A program made the translations under genes and the position numbers. Of a stretch of 64,000 nt of DNA, positions 1 to 10,600 are shown piece by piece (positions within the stretch are counted from its first letter, which is position 1; every line of letters starts with the position of its first letter). The DNA is from Aphanomyces cochlioides (Eukaryota > Oomycota > Saprolegniomycetes > Saprolegniales > Verrucalvaceae): positions 186,001-250,000 of the forward strand of contig JAHQRK010000016.1 in assembly GCA_019828595.1 (NCBI GenBank). Direction: 5' to 3'. The notes under the pieces were generated by a model, which was not told the DNA's origin, searched no databases, and saw nothing but the letters and a program-made list of their open reading frames with translations.

Positions 1-2
1 TC

Positions 3-2230
3 GAAGATGCCTCCAGCTCTGACGACGATTTCACGGAGTACGTTGAACGATCGTGGAAAAAAATGACGACACCACGCCGGAGCACGTTGAGGAACTTCAA
101 AATGTGAAGTGGGAGATGGTGTTCAATGCTCTGGTCCACAAGATTTATTTGTCCATGACGATGATGTGACGCCACCAGAAGAGTTGAAAGTGAAAGCCAA
201 GTTTGAGGGGTTGTTTGAAAATCCCGTCAAAGGTTTGCTCGCTCAATGATCTATTCTCTAAATATCACCCAGGCTTTTTAGGCATAATGCCACTGGACTG
301 TTGGCGACAGGTTCTCCTCATGACAAACAAGAACGCACACAAACAGCGGGAGGCAAGTAGTCGTGGTCATGTTGGTGGCCGTCCATTTGTGTGTGATTTC
401 AGTCTTGGGGAGATGATGAAATTCATTGGAATTCTGATCATGATGAGCGTGGTTCGCGCTGGCGAATACAGACTGTACTGGCAAGACCCAGAGCGGCTTT
501 CCTTCTTCCTGCCAGGTGCAATTTTTGCATACTTACACGAACGCCACTTATCCTTTCGTAGGAGGAACGACAATAAGGTCTATCATGACGATTGATCGGT
601 TTAAAGCTCTCCGTGCTTGTCTTACATTCAATGACGTTCGAACTGAGGACGATCCCTTATGGCGCCTTCGACCGCTCATCAATCTGCTGAAACCCTCATT
701 TAAGTTGTTTGTGATTGCTGGTCGAGACATCTCTGTAGATGAAGCGTCCATTCCATGCCGCTCATCTCACGCTCGCTCGCTCATAGTCTACAATCCGATG
801 AAGCCGCTGGGTAAATATCACTTTCGAATTTACACTGCGGCCTGTGCTACAAGTTGGTATGTTCATGACTTTAAAGTGCATGCCAAGGCTTCTTCGACAT
901 TCGACACGCCAAACGATGTGGGGACAGAAAACGAAGACAGCAATATGAACGACAGCCATGCCAACGAGAAACATCGGGACAATTCTGTCGAAGTTGTCAA
1001 GCCCAGCACACTTCAACAGCATGTCTTGGATATCACGAAGCATTGGACAAGTGAGTTTCAAATCATTCTGAATGACCATGCATGTAGATTCGAAGAGAGT
1101 CATCAATTTGGAGAATTTCTACACATCCGTTCAGCTGTGCATTTCACTGGCGTCGAAAGGAATGTATTGCCGAGGCACTGTGCGATCGAATCGTGCTCAC
1201 ACTCCTCGTTTTGCTCTATTCAAGAAACATGAAGTACATCAGTATGCCAGAGGGCTCAGTCGCGAGCATATGCAACGCGACCATGGCATTGTTGCTCTTT
1301 CGTGGCTTGATGGCAATGTTGTCAACTTTCTAAGCACTGCAGATGGGACTGGGGAGACGGTGGTGTTACGACGGGTTGGAAAATAAGTCTGTCGACAAGG
1401 CTGATCTATTCATCTAATTGTCAATGATTTAGCCGACGACACGAGCAACCTTGTCTTCAAAATGTCAAAAATTACAACAAGTACATGCAAGGCGTGGACC
1501 GCCATGATAACATCCGGGAACGATTTTCAATTGCAAAAGGGGTGAGTTTCAAGAAATGGTATCGAAAACTTGCGTTCGCTTTGGTTGATATTGCACTGGC
1601 CAACACATATGTACTGTGGTCGAAGTATGACATCGTGCGACGGAGGGATGCACACATGCACTTTCATCAGACCCTCGCAAAGCAACTTATGTTTGAGATT
1701 GACTGGAATAGGTAGATCCAATAGTTTTGATTGATCTAACCTTTCAAGCTTTTCTGACGACGCAGCAGTTGCATTTTAAGCTGAGCCAATGCCCCACGAA
1801 TTGGTCCAAGAAGACGGAATAAATGACGTTCAACCTCCATTGCAACCAAGCCCACAGACGGCCATTCGACTTCCCCATGCTGCCTCGCCTTGCGATCGGG
1901 GTATCGACAGCAAAGACAAATATCCCAACAAGAACAAGCGACTTTGTTGTGTGTGTCTGTGGCAGCGTGGTGACAAGGTAAAATACAAGAATGTCCATCT
2001 CAAGAAATAATAGGTTATAACAACTCAAACTTGCCTCGAGCACGAGGTCAACTTGTGTACTCGCGTGAGACCACCAAAAGATCCGGCCAAGAACGTTTAC
2101 ATTTGTCCACGATCTTGACTGTTGGGACAAGTTTCACCAGTTTTACGAACCACAAGGTTTGTTCAAGCGCGGTCGTGCCGTGATACGCACTTCCAAATTG
2201 TACAAGCTGAAGGTCCAAGCTGTTGGCAAA
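3..2230 (+). pseudogene. Decayed piggyBac-type transposase (DDE_Tnp_1_7)
   Basis: A piggyBac-family transposase can be followed on the plus strand across several reading frames. The left edge encodes an acidic stretch (EDASSSDDDF) like the acidic N-terminus of these proteins. The catalytic core follows in three frames: about 203-595, 516-1232 (with DISVDEASIPCR and YNPMKPLGKYHFR, the first Asp block and the Y-x-P-x-KP-x-G motif) and 1072-1386. The late block near 1449-1715 reads PCLQNVKNYNKYMQGVDRHD, the family's YN-x-x-M-x-GVD-x-x-D signature. A broken cysteine-rich tail is visible further on: RLCCVC near 1945, TCLEHEVNLC near 2030 and CWDKFHQ near 2118, matching the usual C-terminal zinc finger. 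At least three frame changes plus stops make it inactive. The 5' end lies outside the window, and no terminal repeats are visible on the right. Confidence 0.85.
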
Positions 2231-3918
2231 GTAACGCAAGATAGAACTCCAAAGAGTGCTAGACGAATCATTCAGCTGTAGACACATTGAATTGTCTAAA
2301 TGCAAGAAGTCTAAACAATATTTGCATCTCTCGCTTCGACTTCTCTATAACATTACAAAGGCATCCTCCTTGACCTCGTTTGTGGTATATTCGATGCATA
2401 CGGGCTCATGTCGTACGCATTTCTTGCGATTGTTGTGACTTTACTTCAAATTCCTCTCAATCTTTGAATCACCTACACGCTGGAAAATATTTTGGTTCCT
2501 CGTTGGTGAAAATATGGTTGATCCCTCTTCACACATACATGAGGACGTTTACATCATCCCAGCTTCTTTACTCGAATGAATTCATAGAGTTCGGGCTCTG
2601 AAAGGTAGCTATTGTTGTCATTATTGTCTACTATGCTCTATTTTGTGGATATTTGCCTTAGCATGGCTTTGTTCTTAGGTAGCATTTCGTTTGGTTGATC
2701 ATCATCATTGTTCAGAGAACGGATAGACTTTGAACTATTTCTTCTATCATTGCCTCAAGACACAGATAGATAGAAGTTGTCATGTGTGAATAGACATAGA
2801 CGACGTCTAGCACGAGGATTTCCCTTCGACGGCTGATCTCATATCCATGTGTGATGTTGACAACCATCGTGCAGCCTGGGATTGAAAAGATTCATCCGAA
2901 TTTTTGCCAAAAATATCATGGCCACCCCGAGCATCGAACCAATGACCTAGCACATTCAGAAATCGAGGATAAACCATCGAGCCACCGAGCTTTGCTGCCT
3001 TGCAAGCACTCAACATTGAGATTGATACAGCTGTACAGCATTCCTCATTTCGAGTACCCCATGGAATGGATGATAGTTGACTCATGTCGTGTGTAACCGC
3101 CTCCTTTCTAACAATTCATTGGCCAGATGGTGAATATTCATCCGGTCAAGGTCCAATACAAAAAAGAATGAATTTCAATTCGTCGTGCTGATTGGCTTTA
3201 TCAAAGTTGCACCAAGTCCGAACCCAGCAATTTGATTGGCTTTCTCTGTGTGAGAAATTTTCTCACACAGGAAGTCTTCCATCCTAAGAGGTTAATAGGG
3301 TGCGACGCAGTCGATTATAGAGGTAAGGGTAGACATTTCAAGGTGTGATGTTCTTGCGCAAGTGCGAATGAACGAAGTGGTCAGCATTTTGGATATGGAT
3401 ATATTAAGTTTTACAGTTTGCAAGTGCCACGAGAAGAAATCAACGAATCTGATCGCCATGGCGAGAAAGCCACACACGTCTTGACCAGTATCTATCTACT
3501 GGTTGCGCTGGATGCAAGATCAATCGTAAGTTCATCGATCGTTGGTCCTTCCACCATGTTACTTTTTGCGTTGTCCGCTCTGGACGCAAGGCGAGACGAT
3601 ATCCCGATCACATGAAGCGTCGCTTGAATAAAGTTGGGTGGGTTTTTTCTGCTCCATTGTCTTTCTCGTGCAGAGCTTATCTTGGCTTTACCATGGAGAA
3701 TTGTCAGTCCAGGGCAGTCCACCTTTTTGCGTCATCAGACAAACCTGGGCGACCCAACGACGACCTGTTGTTTTTTATTGAACGAAATCATCCGGATAAT
3801 CTATCCGGTATGTTGTTTGGATTAAATTATCTTGTATTTTGTATGGAATCTAAAAATTAAAATAGAATTGAACGCCATTCAAAAAATCTTCACTGACTGC
3901 GATCATTTGACCATTTTC
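2231..3918. other. Intergenic stretch with a tRNA-like promoter and a hairpin
   Basis: No convincing gene. It holds the tRNA-like A/B-box segment described separately (2922-2990) and a perfect 11-bp-arm hairpin at 3247-3269 (TGTGTGAGAAA and its complement around one T). The short ORFs here have no recognisable motif. Its right part is the upstream region of the lipase gene. Confidence 0.5.
2922..2990 (-). repeat. tRNA-like segment with pol III A and B boxes (possible SINE head)
   Basis: Read on the minus strand, TGGCTCGATGG (2984-2974) resembles an A box and GGTTCGATGCT (2940-2930) fits the B-box consensus GGTTCRANNCY, 33 nt apart. The 5' end GCTCGGT would suit an acceptor stem, but the acceptor, anticodon and T stems do not pair well, so this is not a working tRNA gene. 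A tRNA-derived SINE head is the likeliest reading. No second copy was seen in the window. Confidence 0.3.
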
Positions 3919-6255
3919 ATGGCAACAGAAAGGACAGCGCTCCTATCAAAGGCGAAGAAGGGAAGTGTTGCGGCGAAGATGGAGTCTGGGGACACGGCCA
4001 CGGAAGGAGACTTGAAGAAGCTCGAAATGCAGCATTTGCTCGAGACCAAGGACTCGTGGACGTGGTATCGCCTCTTGTGTCAATTTCGCTTTGCCTACAT
4101 GTCCTTTCTTGTGCTCATGGTGATTGTCATGTTCTCGTTCTCGTCGCTGATGGAAGTGTTCTTCTCCGTGTTTTTGCCGTCTGCACAAGCTGCTTCTGGA
4201 TTCGTCGTCCGCTGCATTGTCTTCCTTGGTCTGCTCCCATTTCTCATTATTTTGCTCTCCTACGTTTTTGAAGAAAGCTTCCGTCTCTTTCTCGATTCGC
4301 TCGACAGCTCCGAAGGAAGTTTGCCAAATTTCCGCCTCAGTGTGGCCGTCGTTATTCATTATCTCCGCCATCGCGCTGAAATGCCTGATGACGATGTTTC
4401 TCGAGCTATCACGTATGATCCGTACAAAGATGACAAGCCAGAGACGCCCAATACACCTCCACAAGATGACAAAGTTGCCGAGGCAAAAACTGAGCACCAT
4501 GTTATGTCTGCCAAGCGACGATGGCAACTTGCCATCCGAAAGGTTATCCATCGTAACAGAGCGGCGCTTGTTTTCGGTGACACGCACTACAATGGCCCGC
4601 CGATTGACTACAGCACCTTCGTCCTTGTGGATTTGGTCTGCCCGGTGTTCTTTGAAATTACGACTCTCTCTGCTTTCTTCATTGAACTCTTTGTGGCTGG
4701 ATCGATCAATGATGCGTTCTACCGCTATCTGCGAGTTGGATTTTTCACGATGGGCTTTTACCTCTTCCTCTGGATGACATGCCACTGGTGGAGTAGCCGC
4801 AACAGTCGCATGCGCGAACTCGTTGCCAACTACCACCGAACGCGCCGTGCATTGGAAAAGAAAATTTCTCTCATCGTGCACGAAGAAACATTCAAAAGCT
4901 TCTGGCTCCTTGACCTTGGCTTTCGTGTGACCCACAGCGCAAAGCTTCGTTTGGAAAAGCTTGTGACCCCCGCCTGGTCTTGCTGCCGCAAGACTAAACA
5001 CCAAGAATCTCTCGACTACAACGTATCCATGGCTCCTGAAGAAGAAGCAACTGGTCTCCAATTCCACGCAAAGAAAGCCATGAAGTCTTGGACTGATTTG
5101 AGCCTCGACTGGCGTCTCATCTTCCTCCTTCCAGCAGTCATCCTTGCCGCTTACTTGAGTCTCGTCTCCTTCTACATTGGTTGGCCTCTCATGGGTTTCT
5201 TTCTTATCGTCGGTGCTACCACAATCCAGCAACGATTCCCACAAATTTTTGGTGATGCTTTCCGACACTTTGTCACTGCATTTATTCTTGTGTCGTTCAT
5301 TTTTTTCACGTCGTCCTTCGTCGTGGGAACATTCGTAACGGGTGGCAATTTTGCTGTCCTTCCACCCCATGCTGGCCAAGCGATCGAAGTGCCTCGCGTG
5401 GAAACTTGGGGAAATATCCCTCGATATGCTGTATGCAACCTCAACCAGTCCGGCCTTAGTGTGATCGATTTCATCTTGCTCGCTGATGCAGCGTACGGTC
5501 GTAACACCAGTCTCCAACAGCAAATGCTCCATGAACGTTTCGATGGAACTGCCTTGGCCAACTGGAACTTCACAGATTGGAGCGATCCCGTGAATGATCA
5601 TCAAAAATGGTTCCAAGTGGATTTCCTTGACTTGGGCACAACTGTTGTCGCGATTCGTGGTACAGCATCGGCTGCTGATGCCCTTGAAGATATGCACTAC
5701 TGGTTTGGTATTACCATTATGCAAGCCGCAAACGTGTTTGTGCCCTTTTTGAGCCAACTTCCTCAAGATTTCGTTGTTCAGCTCCTCTCGATGAACCTTC
5801 TTGAGTCCATCACACCTGCTCCAGTATACACCAAAGTGGTCAAAAAAGTCCAAGCTCTCCGAGATGCTGGTGTTAGTGTCATTTTGACTGGACATTCCCT
5901 CGGTGGTGCTATGGCTGGCATGGTCGGCGCCAAGACCCGTACGCCTGCCGTTTCTTTCTCTGGCCCTGGTTTGGTCTACACGCGCGGTCGTTTCCACATC
6001 GACGAAGCTGACATTCGCGACTACGTCTTGACAATCAAGCCAGTCAATGATATCGTCCCTCGTGTCGATACTCTTGGCGGTCTTGTCCAAGACATTGAGT
6101 GCCGCAAGAATAATCCTCTTGCATGCCACGGCTCATCCACTCATGCCTGTGAGCTCTACATGACTTGCGGCGATCATCGTGGTCGCGACTGGTCCAACGC
6201 AGCGCAATGCGCCGATTACATCCGAGTGAAAGAGCCGTCTCCTTCCGAGTTGTAA
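3919..6255 (+). CDS. Polytopic membrane class-3 lipase
   Basis: A 778-residue, single-exon protein of the fungal-type lipase-3 family, predicted to hydrolyse membrane acylglycerols. The N-terminal two thirds hold about six to eight hydrophobic segments: two near residues 55-120, two near 235-290 and several between 390 and 480. The lipase domain fills the last 280 residues. The nucleophile elbow GHSLGG places the catalytic Ser near residue 660, and PVNDIVPRVD about 50 residues later fits the catalytic Asp; a His in the Cys/His-rich tail (CGSSTHACELYMTCGDHRGRD region) would complete the triad. This order of membrane domain then lipase-3 recalls diacylglycerol lipases. The ATG at 3919 (MATERTALLSKAKKG) is preferred to the in-frame ATG at 3832, whose extra 29 residues look like translated upstream AT-rich DNA. 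The stop overlaps a GTAAGT donor-like string, but no splice is needed. A long antisense ORF here is a shadow. Confidence 0.85.
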   Translation: MATERTALLSKAKKGSVAAKMESGDTATEGDLKKLEMQHLLETKDSWTWYRLLCQFRFAYMSFLVLMVIVMFSFSSLMEVFFSVFLPSAQAASGFVVRCIVFLGLLPFLIILLSYVFEESFRLFLDSLDSSEGSLPNFRLSVAVVIHYLRHRAEMPDDDVSRAITYDPYKDDKPETPNTPPQDDKVAEAKTEHHVMSAKRRWQLAIRKVIHRNRAALVFGDTHYNGPPIDYSTFVLVDLVCPVFFEITTLSAFFIELFVAGSINDAFYRYLRVGFFTMGFYLFLWMTCHWWSSRNSRMRELVANYHRTRRALEKKISLIVHEETFKSFWLLDLGFRVTHSAKLRLEKLVTPAWSCCRKTKHQESLDYNVSMAPEEEATGLQFHAKKAMKSWTDLSLDWRLIFLLPAVILAAYLSLVSFYIGWPLMGFFLIVGATTIQQRFPQIFGDAFRHFVTAFILVSFIFFTSSFVVGTFVTGGNFAVLPPHAGQAIEVPRVETWGNIPRYAVCNLNQSGLSVIDFILLADAAYGRNTSLQQQMLHERFDGTALANWNFTDWSDPVNDHQKWFQVDFLDLGTTVVAIRGTASAADALEDMHYWFGITIMQAANVFVPFLSQLPQDFVVQLLSMNLLESITPAPVYTKVVKKVQALRDAGVSVILTGHSLGGAMAGMVGAKTRTPAVSFSGPGLVYTRGRFHIDEADIRDYVLTIKPVNDIVPRVDTLGGLVQDIECRKNNPLACHGSSTHACELYMTCGDHRGRDWSNAAQCADYIRVKEPSPSEL

Positions 6256-6310
6256 GTAAACCTTTGTTTATAAATAGTTTTCTCGGCCTTACCGTTGCGT
6301 CATTTTCGCA

Positions 6311-7440
6311 ATGTACAACAAAGTGGACAACCAAGGCGCCCTCATGGGCAACTGGGTCGAAGAGGAGGCTCTTCGTCGCGACACTGGCAATTCCAGATAC
6401 CAGACTTGGAATCCAAAGGAAGGCATGGGACTGACCCACCCTCGGGTCATCCAGCATACGGAAGCACTCGACCCAAGCGAGTACAAAGCATCGTCCAAGG
6501 TTGCAATTTTTGGAGAACTTGTTCCATCGTCGTTGAATAATATGGGACCTCGTGAACGTCGCCGCTTGGAGGAGCTACAGGCTCAAGCTAAAGTCATCAA
6601 GCAAAGCCAGGAAAAGAGCACCGACGTCAATTATGTCAAAGAAAGCTCCAACCAGGCAGCGTACAAAGCTTATGACCCATCGTATCTCGTCCACGGCATC
6701 GTCCGTGTGCCTCCTCGAGGCAAAGGCGGGTTTAAAGGTACGGCAAGTTGTCTTGTCGTCTGAAAGAAGCATGAATAGACTTTGATCCAAGTATTGTGGG
6801 CAAAACCCGCGGAGAAGTTGCAGCGAGTGATGCCGCCCAGCTGAAACGACATGAAGCATTGCTACCTCACCAGGAAGCAATTTCTCGCTACTCCCATGCT
6901 GTCACTTCTGGCCAGGTACATAGTTTTATCTTCTTGTATGAACTGCGATTCTAGGATGTCGGTGTACCATTCTCTGCAGCCTCTCAAGGACGCAATCCGT
7001 TCGGAAAATCCACTGCGTTTTCCAACGACATCATGGATGCAAAGGTAGCAAAGGGAAATCCGTGTGGATTGACCAAGATGGAGATAGATTTGTCATGGTG
7101 AAGCGAGTGATCCTGGTGCTGAAAACGTAGCTGATATTGGAATCAACATCCAAACGCGAGCAGCGCTCGTAAAAATTCAAGAATGGATCCAAGCTCCGGA
7201 CAAGCGACGAGCTTTACAACGGCTTTGCACGTCGTCTTGTGACGACATTCCTCTCGCTGATTTTTCACGCGTTCTACATGAAGTTGGCTTGCCATTGTCG
7301 GACAAAGACATCCTCCAGGTAAATTTACAGTGCATCCAAGGTTTCGTCACCCTTGCGATTAGATATTTGTCTGTCTTGACAAGGGGAAAGAAGGAAGAAT
7401 TCAATGGAAAAGCTTTCAAACGCTCCTTTCATTCGAGTAG
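6311..7440 (+). CDS. Five-exon gene resembling ciliary microtubule-inner proteins (SPAG8/CFAP143-like?)
   Basis: Five exons join in frame across GT-AG introns: 6311-6737, 6779-6915, 6955-7044, 7088-7318 and 7363-7440, giving 963 nt and 320 residues. The splice phases agree at all four junctions, which strongly supports the model. The N-terminus carries GALMGNWVEE and a YQTWNPKEGMGLTHPR stretch; NPFGKSTAFSNDI lies mid-protein. These short Pro/Gly/aromatic motifs are typical of axonemal microtubule-inner proteins, and the NWVEE block recalls SPAG8/CFAP143. The C-terminal 70 residues (LPLADFS..VGLPLSDKDILQ then DKGKEGRIQW) look like a degenerate EF-hand pair. The start lies 55 nt after the lipase stop, so the two genes are head-to-tail and tightly packed. 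The identity is tentative; a cytosolic flagellar role is inference. Confidence 0.65.
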
Positions 7441-7735
7441 CATGAAATATTTGCTAAGAAATGAACAACTTTTGTCTACAATTTCAAAATAATCTGATAG
7501 AAACAAATGCTGTCTAGCTCAGTGGATGTGGCAGTCGGGGCATTCTAGTTTGGTAGTTTTAGCGTGAACTTCTCGTCATTATAATATAATGACTAGCGTG
7601 AAATACTACCAATACGATGCAGCGTGCTTATATTATAAGCATCGATGCTGGAATTCAGATGCCCCACTCTTTTAGTTGTTCCACAGTAACAGAAATCAGC
7701 TGGAGGAACAATTAGAAATTGCAATTCATTGGATT
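7441..7735. other. Intergenic, convergent 3' ends
   Basis: AT-rich spacer between two converging genes. It holds a short palindrome, GCTTATATTATAAGC, near 7627-7641 that could act in 3'-end formation. No gene seen. Confidence 0.4.
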
Positions 7736-9394
7736 TTAGTTCACTATCTGAATGTGATCGACGAGCTTTTGGTTGTACGTGACGACATCAAGGACGCTCT
7801 CAAAGCTGACAGACGATCCAATCCAAGTCGTGTGGTGCTGGCCTTGGTAGTTCCAAATAGCCCATGGTTGGTTTAATATCAGCTTGTCCTTGGTCGTGCG
7901 AGGCGCATAGCTTGAGAAGAAGCTGGTGAGATTGCTCGACGATGGAAAGGCAGTGGAAAGATCTCTGGACAACGTCGCTTGGTACGTCTTGCGAGCCGTC
8001 ACAGCCAAGTCGGGCTCGTAGTGTTGATAAGCCACGCGTGTTTGATTCCCGCTTACAGCATTCAATAGCGTCGAATTTGTCAAGGTGATGCGTGTATTGC
8101 GAGCCAACTGGAGGCGACCCTGGGCATCGCCTTGGCCTCGTTGGGGCCACCATTCAACCGCGGATTCGTATGAAATAGATGGAGATGTAAACTTGGTCGT
8201 GACAAATGCAGACGACTTGTAGCCTTGGTAGAGCCATTTTTCACGGGCGTCCAAGTCGTCAATGACGACAGGAAACCCTTTGTCCGTGCTGAGATCCACC
8301 GAGGAAATACTCAAATCAATGGCCATGACAATATGATCGTGCGAAATTGTTATCGTCGCTCCACCAGACTGAGGATCCGACTTGGGTGCATATTGCCGGA
8401 CTGTGACTTGTGGTTTTGTGTCACGGTTTGAGATTCTCGTGACGGCACTGCGCAGCTTGACAGTGAACTTGGCAGTGTTGGCAGCGGCGATTGATTTCCA
8501 CAGCGATTGAAATCCCTTGGAGAGCAAGTAGACGAACGGTTTGTTTTGACTCGCGAGTGCCAAATACCGTCGGACAAGATCAGGATGGCCCCACCAGAGT
8601 AGATAAAAAGCTGGCGTTGTGCTCAACGATCCATATCCCTGTCGTTCAAACATTGTTTGGAACCAAGGCTGAATCACTTGCAAGTCGTTGGCTTGGATGA
8701 AATTCAACGCCGTTCCAGCCAACAGAGTCCAATCTTTTGGTTGTGGGGGGAGGCCATACGCGTACTTGCCAAAGATGGATTCATGCAGCGTAATATACTT
8801 GACAAAGGCAACTTGCGTCGCGTTTTTGATTCCCAGTAGAGTCGTAATACCAGTCAAAGCTCGAGCTTGTTGAAAGAGATAGGTTGGATAATCGTAGAGA
8901 ATTTGGTTGTCTTGCATGATCCACGTATTGTTGGGGACATTTGGGTCGATCGGGACGAGGACATTTGTGGGGTCGTAAGTGTTGAGCAGTTGAAAGATGG
9001 GATCGTAGAGAGCGTGGGCGTAGCAGGTGCCCATTTCATGGGGCAAGCCAGTCTCGTCGACGATGGTCTTGGATTTGCCGCCGATTTCATTGCTGTATTC
9101 ATAGATGACGATGTTGGAGAAACCCTTTTGTGCCAAGAGCAGTGCGTGATGGATACCAGCAGGACCCGCGCCGATGATTGCAATCGACGCATTTCGTTTG
9201 ATCGGAATGGGCGCGGCTGGGGGAATGCTTGGGATAGTGGGGGCAGGTGGAAATGTGATTGTTTCAGAGTTATAGTAGCTTCCAGAGGTGGTTACGTTTG
9301 TGATATTGGTGGCATTTTCAACCAGGGCGACTACATCGTGTAGAGCTAGCCGTTGGAGAATAGCCGCGGATAGTAAAGAACGAAAGGAGACCAT
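7736..9394 (-). CDS. Secreted FAD-dependent amine-oxidase-like protein, copy A
   Basis: A 552-residue single-exon protein. After an apparent signal peptide and a Thr/Pro-rich linker (residues 1-70), a Rossmann dinucleotide motif (IAIIGAGPAGIHHALLLAQKG) is followed by the acidic end of beta-2 (IYEYSNEIGGKSK), the layout of flavin-containing amine oxidoreductases. The C-terminus ends with a conserved block (WIGSSVSFESVLDVVTYNQKL) shared by all three copies in this window. Substrate unknown; secretion is predicted from the leader. Copy B (12495-14123) lies in inverted orientation 3.1 kb away, and 928 bp (8277-9204 here) read as identical to it, while both termini differ at many sites. That mosaic suggests gene conversion. 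A third, more diverged paralogue is at 47264-48880. Confidence 0.8.
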   Translation of the reverse strand: MVSFRSLLSAAILQRLALHDVVALVENATNITNVTTSGSYYNSETITFPPAPTIPSIPPAAPIPIKRNASIAIIGAGPAGIHHALLLAQKGFSNIVIYEYSNEIGGKSKTIVDETGLPHEMGTCYAHALYDPIFQLLNTYDPTNVLVPIDPNVPNNTWIMQDNQILYDYPTYLFQQARALTGITTLLGIKNATQVAFVKYITLHESIFGKYAYGLPPQPKDWTLLAGTALNFIQANDLQVIQPWFQTMFERQGYGSLSTTPAFYLLWWGHPDLVRRYLALASQNKPFVYLLSKGFQSLWKSIAAANTAKFTVKLRSAVTRISNRDTKPQVTVRQYAPKSDPQSGGATITISHDHIVMAIDLSISSVDLSTDKGFPVVIDDLDAREKWLYQGYKSSAFVTTKFTSPSISYESAVEWWPQRGQGDAQGRLQLARNTRITLTNSTLLNAVSGNQTRVAYQHYEPDLAVTARKTYQATLSRDLSTAFPSSSNLTSFFSSYAPRTTKDKLILNQPWAIWNYQGQHHTTWIGSSVSFESVLDVVTYNQKLVDHIQIVN

Positions 9395-9905
9395 GGATGC
9401 GCCGTCGAGTCAATTTGAAACTGAATTTTCAAACAGTCGACATCACGAGAGTCCTACATAAAAAGAGATTCGGCCAAAGTTCAAACTCAAACTGTGTGGC
9501 GTAACACATCCTAATTCGTGGTCGAAAATTCAAACTCCAAGAGAAAGCTACCAAGGGACGGCAATTTTCACCTTTTGTTTGTTCACGGCTGACGTCTCTT
9601 CGTAAGGACAAGACAAATCTATTCGTTTCACCCAAATCTTGTCGTTGCAACAGTGTCGGGTCGATAACAATAATTGCACAAAAATCCATATTTCTAAAAG
9701 TCACATTGCACTTTTGCATTAACGTTACTATAGTAAATATTCCGTACTCTAGCTTGCATGACTTTACTGCTTGCAGTTTGATAGCAACGATTCGATTCAA
9801 CTCATGGCTCGATTCGAGTAACGATAAGCTAGTATTCCTTAGAGTTTCGGAGACAAGTTGTGTCCCAAACTCGATATCCGCGTCACTCTTCATAATATGA
9901 AGAAC

Positions 9906-10101
9906 GTCGAGATAGTTTCCTGTCTCTGCTAACATATTATGTCGAGATAGTTTCCTGTCTCTGCTAACATAATATGTTAGCAGAGAGGAGCTATCATCAG
10001 CGTACAGTAGATCACGTCGAGACAGGAAAACTAACATATTATGTTAGCGGAGACAGGAAACTATCTCGACGTGATCTACTGTACGCTGATGATAGCTCCT
10101 C
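9906..10101. repeat. Compound palindrome with embedded direct repeats
   Basis: A 31-bp unit occurs twice in tandem order (9906-9936 and 9941-9971) and again inverted at 10040-10070 with one mismatch. Overlapping this, a perfect 38-bp inverted repeat has arms at 9985-10022 and 10064-10101. A third, imperfect piece of the arm (AGGAGTTATCATCAGCC) follows at 10123-10139. The arrangement resembles a foldback element or the scar of repeated hairpin repair. Confidence 0.85.
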
Positions 10102-10289
10102 AAGGGGTTAGGAGACTCTCCTAGGAGTTATCATCAGCCTATTTCGCCTGTAAATCCCAAGCCTGCATTCAGATAGTATACTCTCGAAAGATATCGGTCA
10201 TAATACAAGAAGCAGAAAGTGAATCGAAAACAACTTAAAAGCCGATTCGAACGTTAGTTCAAATATTACGTAGGATATGAAAAGGCAAT

Positions 10290-10600
10290 GTGGACGTGCA
10301 TATGGTTGTCCATTCAGACCCGCACCCAGTGGCATTTTTGCAATCCGTTTGCAAGGGACACTCGACTGCCTATCCTGCTCAGCTGATCAGCTCATAGACT
10401 GAGGAAAACTGCAATTGGAATGGTCTCTGGATCAAAAATCACGTTGCTCTAGATGGCCATGAGTTCACAGTTGACAACTGCTCAACCCTACGTGCAGTTT
10501 TTCAAAGGATTAGGGACCGTTTAATCGGCAATGATGAGCATAGGATAGTCAAGCTCTCCAAGCCTCTTCCGACAAGAAATAGGATGGCGTGCGGAGTGCA
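10290..10600 (+). repeat. Dispersed repeat, copy 1 (inverted partner at 17.3-17.6 kb)
   Basis: About 310 bp clearly similar to the reverse complement of 17299-17608. An open frame is largely shared: HSTAYPAQLIS, EENCNWN, LWIKNH, and later PTRNRMACGVQSI in this copy. That suggests decayed coding DNA, probably from a transposon protein. I do not recognise the family. Confidence 0.7.

Noticed and set aside
3946..6129. 727-residue minus-strand ORF
   Set aside because: It is exactly antisense to the lipase, which has clear domains; no motif is visible in it, and codon bias explains the openness.
6251..6262. Donor-like GTAAGT at the lipase stop codon
   Set aside because: The lipase is complete without another exon, and the next gene has its own start and distinct motifs.
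9429..10037. 202-residue minus-strand ORF upstream of oxidase A
   Set aside because: It ends inside repeat DNA and shows no motif.
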